Origin: Paraburkholderia bannensis NBRC 103871
GTDB taxonomy: Bacteria; Pseudomonadota; Gammaproteobacteria; Burkholderiales; Burkholderiaceae
DNA: 64,000 bases
Reading direction: 5' to 3'
Assembly (NCBI RefSeq): GCF_000685015.1
Contig: NZ_BAYA01000005.1
Span: forward strand, 62,001-126,000
The position numbers and the translations under genes are program-made. Positions 60,139 to 64,000 of this stretch are shown here, one piece after another (within the stretch, counting starts at the first letter, position 1; every line of letters begins with the position of its first letter). The notes beneath the pieces are model-generated. The model did not search any database. It saw only the letters and a list, made by a program, of their open reading frames with translations, and was not told the DNA's origin.

Positions 60139-61975
60139 GCGCGTCAGCGCCGAACAGGCCGTCGCCGCCGGCAAGGACTTTGGCGAACTGGCTGCGTCGG
60201 CGCGCGGCGTATTCTGGAGCGCCTACGACCCCGCCGATGCAGCCACGCGCATCTGGTACTGGAACCGTGAATCGAACCGCGAATCGGCAGCGCGCTGCCT
60301 GACGCCGGATGGCTTCAGCGTGCGCGGGCGCGTCTATGAATACGGCGGCGGCGCCTTCTGCATTACTGAGGATGCCGTAGTATTCGCCAACGAAAAAGAC
60401 CAGCGCCTCTATCGCCAGCCGATCGACGGCGATGCAGCACCCGTCGCGCTCACCGAGCCGGGTTGCCGCTACGGCGACCTGCGCTACAGCAGCGGCGCAG
60501 TGCTCGCGGTGGAAGAAGACGGCGGCACGCATCGCCTCGTATCGATCGCGCTTGCGGACGGCGCCCGCACGGTGCTCGCAGAAGGCGCGGACTTTTACGC
60601 CGCGCCCTGCCTGCGCGCCGATGGCCGGCGCCTCGCATGGATCGAATGGTCACGCCCGCATCAGCCGTGGACGGCAACACGGTTGTGCAGCAGCGAGCGT
60701 GCGACGGGCGACAACAACAGTGCGTGGCAAGCGCCGCGCACGCTTGCAGGCAGCAGTATTGAAGACGCGCTGCAACAGCCGCAGTTCGACGCTCATGGCA
60801 CGCTCTTTTGCCTGAGCGATCGTGGCGGCTTCTGGCAGCCGTGGCGCGAGCAGGACGGCGCGCTGCAGGCGCTGCCCGCAGCACCGGCCGATCACGCCGC
60901 CGCGCCGTGGCAACTGGGCGGGTGCAGCTGGATCGCGCTCGACGATGGATCGAGCCTTGGCGCATGGAGCGACGAAGGCTGGGGCATCCTCGGCTATCGT
61001 GCCGCCGACGGCGCATTGCGCACGCTTGCGCCGCAATACAGCCGCTTTCGCAATCTCGCGGCGGACGGGCAACACTTTTACTGCCTCGCTGCGTCGCCCA
61101 CCTGCCCCGCCGCCGTGCTCGCGATCCGGCGCGACGACTTCAGCGTCCAGGTGCTCGCCGACGTCTCGCCGATGATGCCCGTCGCGCGCATTCCCGTGCC
61201 GGAGCCCGTGCGTTTCGCCAGCGGCGGCAGCGAATCGCATGCGTACTTCTACGCGCCGGAGGGCGCTGCGAGCGCGCAAAGCGCGCCGCCCGTCGTCGTG
61301 TTCATCCATGGCGGCCCGACCTCGGCCTGCTATCCCGTCTTCGATCCGCGCATTCCCTACTGGACGCAACGCGGCTTCGCCGTCGTCAACCTCAACTACC
61401 GCGGCAGCACCGGCTACGGACGCGCCTACCGCCAGGCCCTGCACGAAAGCTGGGGCGTCGTGGACGTCGACGACGCCTGCAACGTCGTCACGCACCTGGC
61501 CGCCGCGCAACGCGTGGACGCCGCCCGCGCCTTCATTCGCGGCAGCAGCGCGGGCGGCTACACGACGCTGTGCGCGCTCGCCTTCCGCGATGTGTTTCGC
61601 GGCGGCGCGAGCCTCTATGGCGTGAGCGATCCGCTCACGCTGGGCAAGCACACGCACAAGTTCGAGGCCGACTATCTGGACTGGCTGATCGGCGACGCCG
61701 TGGCCGACGCCGAACGTTATTGCGAGCGCACGCCGCTGCTGCACGCCGAGCGCATTCGCGTGCCCGTGGCCTTCTTCCAGGGCGAACTGGACGCCGTGGT
61801 CACGCCCGACCAGACGCGCAGCATGGTGAGCGCGTTGCAGGCCAACGGCATCCCCACCGAGGCGCACTACTACGCCGACGAGCGCCACGGCTTTCGCAAG
61901 GCCGTCAACCAGGCGCACGCACTGCAAGCGGAATACGCGTTCTACTGCGGGATCCTGGAGCAGGCGCCGCTATAA
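60104..61975 (+). CDS. S9-family prolyl oligopeptidase, candidate PqqA-processing peptidase
   Basis: The 623-residue product has an N-terminal propeller-type domain (about 1-370) and a C-terminal alpha/beta hydrolase. [14 protein letters not shown] (oxyanion) and [12 protein letters not shown] come first; the nucleophile Ser is in [12 protein letters not shown] (about 485), the Asp in [15 protein letters not shown] and the His in [10 protein letters not shown]. The gene overlaps pqqE by 35 bases, so it belongs to the pqq operon. In some pseudomonads S9 peptidases (PqqH/PqqM) follow pqqE, while M16-type PqqF/G do the job elsewhere; no M16 gene is here. A PqqA-trimming role is therefore inferred. 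Confidence 0.88.
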   Translation: MTGTPENSASPERVSAEQAVAAGKDFGELAASARGVFWSAYDPADAATRIWYWNRESNRESAARCLTPDGFSVRGRVYEYGGGAFCITEDAVVFANEKDQRLYRQPIDGDAAPVALTEPGCRYGDLRYSSGAVLAVEEDGGTHRLVSIALADGARTVLAEGADFYAAPCLRADGRRLAWIEWSRPHQPWTATRLCSSERATGDNNSAWQAPRTLAGSSIEDALQQPQFDAHGTLFCLSDRGGFWQPWREQDGALQALPAAPADHAAAPWQLGGCSWIALDDGSSLGAWSDEGWGILGYRAADGALRTLAPQYSRFRNLAADGQHFYCLAASPTCPAAVLAIRRDDFSVQVLADVSPMMPVARIPVPEPVRFASGGSESHAYFYAPEGAASAQSAPPVVVFIHGGPTSACYPVFDPRIPYWTQRGFAVVNLNYRGSTGYGRAYRQALHESWGVVDVDDACNVVTHLAAAQRVDAARAFIRGSSAGGYTTLCALAFRDVFRGGASLYGVSDPLTLGKHTHKFEADYLDWLIGDAVADAERYCERTPLLHAERIRVPVAFFQGELDAVVTPDQTRSMVSALQANGIPTEAHYYADERHGFRKAVNQAHALQAEYAFYCGILEQAPL

Positions 61976-62189
61976 CCGGGCGTCCAAAACCGTGCATGCC
62001 GATGAGCCAACCTGGTGCGCATCGGCATGCCGGCTGCTGAATTGACACGAGCAGCGAAAGGCACGACGCGCGCAAAACGTTTGCGATCATTTCAGAACGC
62101 TTGCTCACGCAACAATCGCGGCCAGACACACAGGCCCAAACATTGCATGCATGCACCGTGATATTCACACTCATGTCACGGAACCCTGC

Positions 62190-63254
62190 ATGTCGAATCC
62201 GCAAGCCATTGTCGATCTCACGCACGAAGTCAAACGCCTTGCCACCAGCAAGATCAGCGACATCAACGACATCAACCGGGAAACCACCTTTCTCGCGCTG
62301 AACGCGCTCATCGAAGCGGCGCGCGCGGGCGATGCAGGCAAAGGCTTTGCCGTGGTCGCCAACCAGGTCAAGCACGTGTCGCGCCGCATCTCCGAGATCA
62401 CGACGGCGCTGAACAAGGATCTGGCAGGCTCGCTCTCCACGCTCACGCAACTGGGCGACAGCATGATCGACCGCCTGCGCTCGCACGATGGCCAGCGTTG
62501 CGCCGACCTCGCGCTCAACATGATCGACGTGATCGACCGCAATCTCTACGAGCGCTCCTGCGACGTGCGCTGGTGGGCCACCGATTCCGCCGTGGTCGAA
62601 TGCCTCGCGGCACGCAACGCGGCCGATGCCGCCGATGCTGCCACGCAAGCAGCGCACGCCGCCGAACGGCTCTCCGTGATACTCGACAGCTACACGGTGT
62701 ATCGCGACCTCTGGGTGATCGACGAACACGGCGTCGTGATCGCAAACGGACGCCACGGGCAATATCCCGTGCGCGGCCAGAACGTCAGCGAAACCGCCTG
62801 GTTCAGGTCGGCGATGAAAACGAAATCGGGCGCGGACTATGTCGCCGCCGATATCGAGACGCTCGCGCCGCTGCGCCAGGCGCAGGTCGCGACCTACGCA
62901 ACGGCGATCCGCGAGCACGGCCGCGCGAATGGCCGCGTGCTGGGCGTGCTGGCGGTCTTCTTCGACTGGGCGCCGCAGGCGGGCGCGGTCGTCAAAGGCG
63001 TGCGCCTGAGCGACGAGGAATGGAGCCGCACGCGCTGCATGATCGTCGATTCGACGTTTCGCGTGCTTGCCTCGTCCGACGACAAGGGGATCCTCGACGA
63101 GCGCTTCCGCTTGCAGGTGGAAGGCAAGCAGGCGGGTTACTATCGGGCGCACGACGGCACCGTCGTGTCGTTTGCGGCGACGCCCGGTTATGAGACCTAT
63201 CGCGGACTCGGCTGGTACGGCGTGATCTGCCAGAAGCCCGCGCAAAACGCCTAG
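62190..63254 (+). CDS. Chemoreceptor-like protein: MCP signalling segment before a Cache-type sensor
   Basis: From ATG 62190 (CGGA upstream) the product has 354 residues; ATG 62151 would add 13. Residues about 13-85 carry the MCP signalling core (DINRETTFLALNALIEAARAGDAGKGFAVVANQVKHVSRRI), truncated to the hairpin tip and flank. The rest is a Cache-like sensor: LWVIDEHGVVIANGRHGQYPVRGQNVSETAWFRSAM, then a GVLAVFFDW strand and a C-terminal Cache half (VDSTFRVLASSD). No membrane helix or HAMP is visible, so it is soluble. Signal before sensor is the reverse of ordinary chemoreceptors. Confidence 0.8.
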   Translation: MSNPQAIVDLTHEVKRLATSKISDINDINRETTFLALNALIEAARAGDAGKGFAVVANQVKHVSRRISEITTALNKDLAGSLSTLTQLGDSMIDRLRSHDGQRCADLALNMIDVIDRNLYERSCDVRWWATDSAVVECLAARNAADAADAATQAAHAAERLSVILDSYTVYRDLWVIDEHGVVIANGRHGQYPVRGQNVSETAWFRSAMKTKSGADYVAADIETLAPLRQAQVATYATAIREHGRANGRVLGVLAVFFDWAPQAGAVVKGVRLSDEEWSRTRCMIVDSTFRVLASSDDKGILDERFRLQVEGKQAGYYRAHDGTVVSFAATPGYETYRGLGWYGVICQKPAQNA

Positions 63255-63257
63255 TTT

Positions 63258-63671
63258 TTACTGCGCGCCGCAGGACAGGTCGCCTTCCTTGCAGTGCACC
63301 TGGGCGTCGAGGCGGCGGGTCTGCTCCTGCGTCAGTTCGTCGATGCACAGTCCGTACATCGACGAATTGATGCTGCCGCCAGTCGTGCCCATGGTGTTGA
63401 ATTCGCATTGCGCGTCGCGCCATGCCACCCAGGCGCGCTGCGCCTTGCGCAGCTGGTTTGCGCCGTTCTTGCTGACTTTCGCCAGCAGCGCCTTATAGGT
63501 CTCGTTGAGTTTCGCGTCGTCGGCGTTCATGGCGCGGCCGACGCACTCGTCCATCGCGAGTTGCGTGGGCGCGCTGTTCAGGCATTCGGGCTGGGCAGCG
63601 AAACACGATGAAGCAGTGGCAAACACGCTGGATACAAGCAACGCGCTCGCATAATGGCGGGAAAGACGCAT
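63258..63671 (-). CDS. LprI/DUF1311 family exported protein
   Basis: The 137-residue product has a signal peptide of about 25 residues (LLVSSVFATASSCFA). The mature part has the DUF1311/LprI pattern: CLNSAPTQLAMDECVGRAMNADDAKLNETYKALLAKV, QLRKAQRAWVAWRDAQCEFN and a terminal CIDELTQEQTRRLDA. Conserved cysteines are likely to form disulfides in the periplasm. Relatives include a lysozyme inhibitor (LprI of Mycobacterium) but most are of unknown function. It ends 3 bases after the convergent chemoreceptor-like gene. Confidence 0.83.
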   Translation of the reverse strand: MRLSRHYASALLVSSVFATASSCFAAQPECLNSAPTQLAMDECVGRAMNADDAKLNETYKALLAKVSKNGANQLRKAQRAWVAWRDAQCEFNTMGTTGGSINSSMYGLCIDELTQEQTRRLDAQVHCKEGDLSCGAQ

Positions 63672-64000
63672 GTCACGACACTCCGGATAAGGGTGCGTGA
63701 CTATGCCATAGATGCCGGGACGCTCAACGCCGGGTGAGCGGCGTTATGCGCGGCGCTGGCGGCGTTCATAAAGCCGCAGCGACGGTCTTGCAGCAGACGC
63801 GTCATGGCAACGCAATCATTCAGATATCCGAAGCTTTTTCCGGGCTTCCTTCAACGACTTCGAGCGCCGGGCATCGCGGCGCGAGCCCATCGGCGCGAAG
63901 AATCACCGCACCTCGCCCATCGGTGGCCTACACCACTTTGGCCCGCAAGTCGCCTGCGCGCGAACCGCGGGCTTTTTGTATGATTGCATTTGCATCGATT
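63672..64000. other. Right-end intergenic region
   Basis: This 329-base stretch shows no convincing gene. It ends with GCCCGC (63941-63946) and GCGGGC (63967-63972) followed by TTTTT (63973-63977), a weak terminator-like hairpin on the plus strand with a long loop. What it would terminate is not evident, since the nearest gene to its left is on the minus strand. Confidence 0.4.

Noticed and set aside
63672..64000. tRNA or gene start at the right edge
   Set aside because: No cloverleaf, no TTC-stem pattern and no frame with a ribosome site could be supported.

Overview
The window is high-GC DNA packed with genes on both strands. It looks like a chromosome of the Paraburkholderia/Caballeronia/Burkholderia group (Betaproteobacteria). 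The grounds are the GC-rich codon use, two trimeric porins of the burkholderial Porin_4 type, two DUF4148 small periplasmic proteins, LysR-rich regulation and a pqqABCDE cluster near a membrane glucose dehydrogenase. This is inference from protein style; no rRNA or other phylogenetic marker is present. No insertion sequence, CRISPR array, tRNA or rRNA was found.

Layout. 1-2.4 kb: end of an M20 amidohydrolase, an amino-acid-type periplasmic binding protein and a porin. 2.5-5.1 kb: a four-gene bufferin operon (DUF2282 precursor, DUF692/MNIO oxidase, DUF2063 partner, DoxX) behind a near-perfect SigF-type ECF promoter. This RiPP-type metal (copper) buffering system is the most interesting locus here. 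5.1-9.1 kb: MFS transporter and YtcJ-like amidohydrolase, divergent from a LuxR-type regulator. 9.2-10.8 kb: frmR-frmA formaldehyde detoxification with two tandem FrmR-like operators. 11-13.6 kb: a possible sRNA, an S10 carboxypeptidase lipoprotein and an EF-hand protein. 13.7-18.1 kb: TehA/SLAC1 transporter, a small membrane protein, DipZ and a divergent redoxin. 18.1-21.3 kb: LysR, agmatinase-like enzyme and putrescine-type binding protein, with a T-N11-A box. 21.4-26.4 kb: tautomerase, LysR, Tat-exported alpha/beta hydrolase, amidase, DUF4148 protein, Ohr. 26.5-30.1 kb: P1 peptidase and APC permease, divergent from a second LuxR-type regulator.

30.1-33.6 kb: hydroxycinnamate (ferulate) operon ech-fcs-DUF3237, with an inverted repeat placed exactly between its -35 and -10. 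33.8-37.8 kb: dipeptide-type binding protein, a strongly promoted 44-residue protein, MscS channel, YqjE/YqjK-like pair. 37.8-40.5 kb: a lower-GC segment with a DUF1254/DUF1214 protein and a SphA-like outer-membrane protein, possibly acquired. 40.6-45.6 kb: small membrane protein, ldhA, AspT/YidE-type transporter, GST, acyltransferase. 45.9-48.1 kb: membrane protein, a 24-residue membrane peptide, LysR. 48.2-54.4 kb: type II NADH dehydrogenase, TetR, gcd, porin. 54.6-56.4 kb: DUF4148 protein and an HTH-citrate synthase fusion. 56.7-62 kb: pqqABCDE plus a translationally coupled S9 peptidase. 62.2-63.7 kb: chemoreceptor-like protein with unusual domain order and an LprI-type protein.

How they work together. 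gcd and the PQQ operon lie about 4 kb apart and form a periplasmic glucose oxidation module: PqqA-E, with the S9 peptidase as a candidate processing enzyme, make the cofactor that Gcd uses. TetR-type palindromes lie before gcd and before the following porin, so the upstream TetR may co-regulate both. Several other sets repeat one plan: a divergent regulator, a hydrolase and a transporter. This points to a soil or plant-associated scavenger of amides, peptides, polyamines and lignin aromatics.
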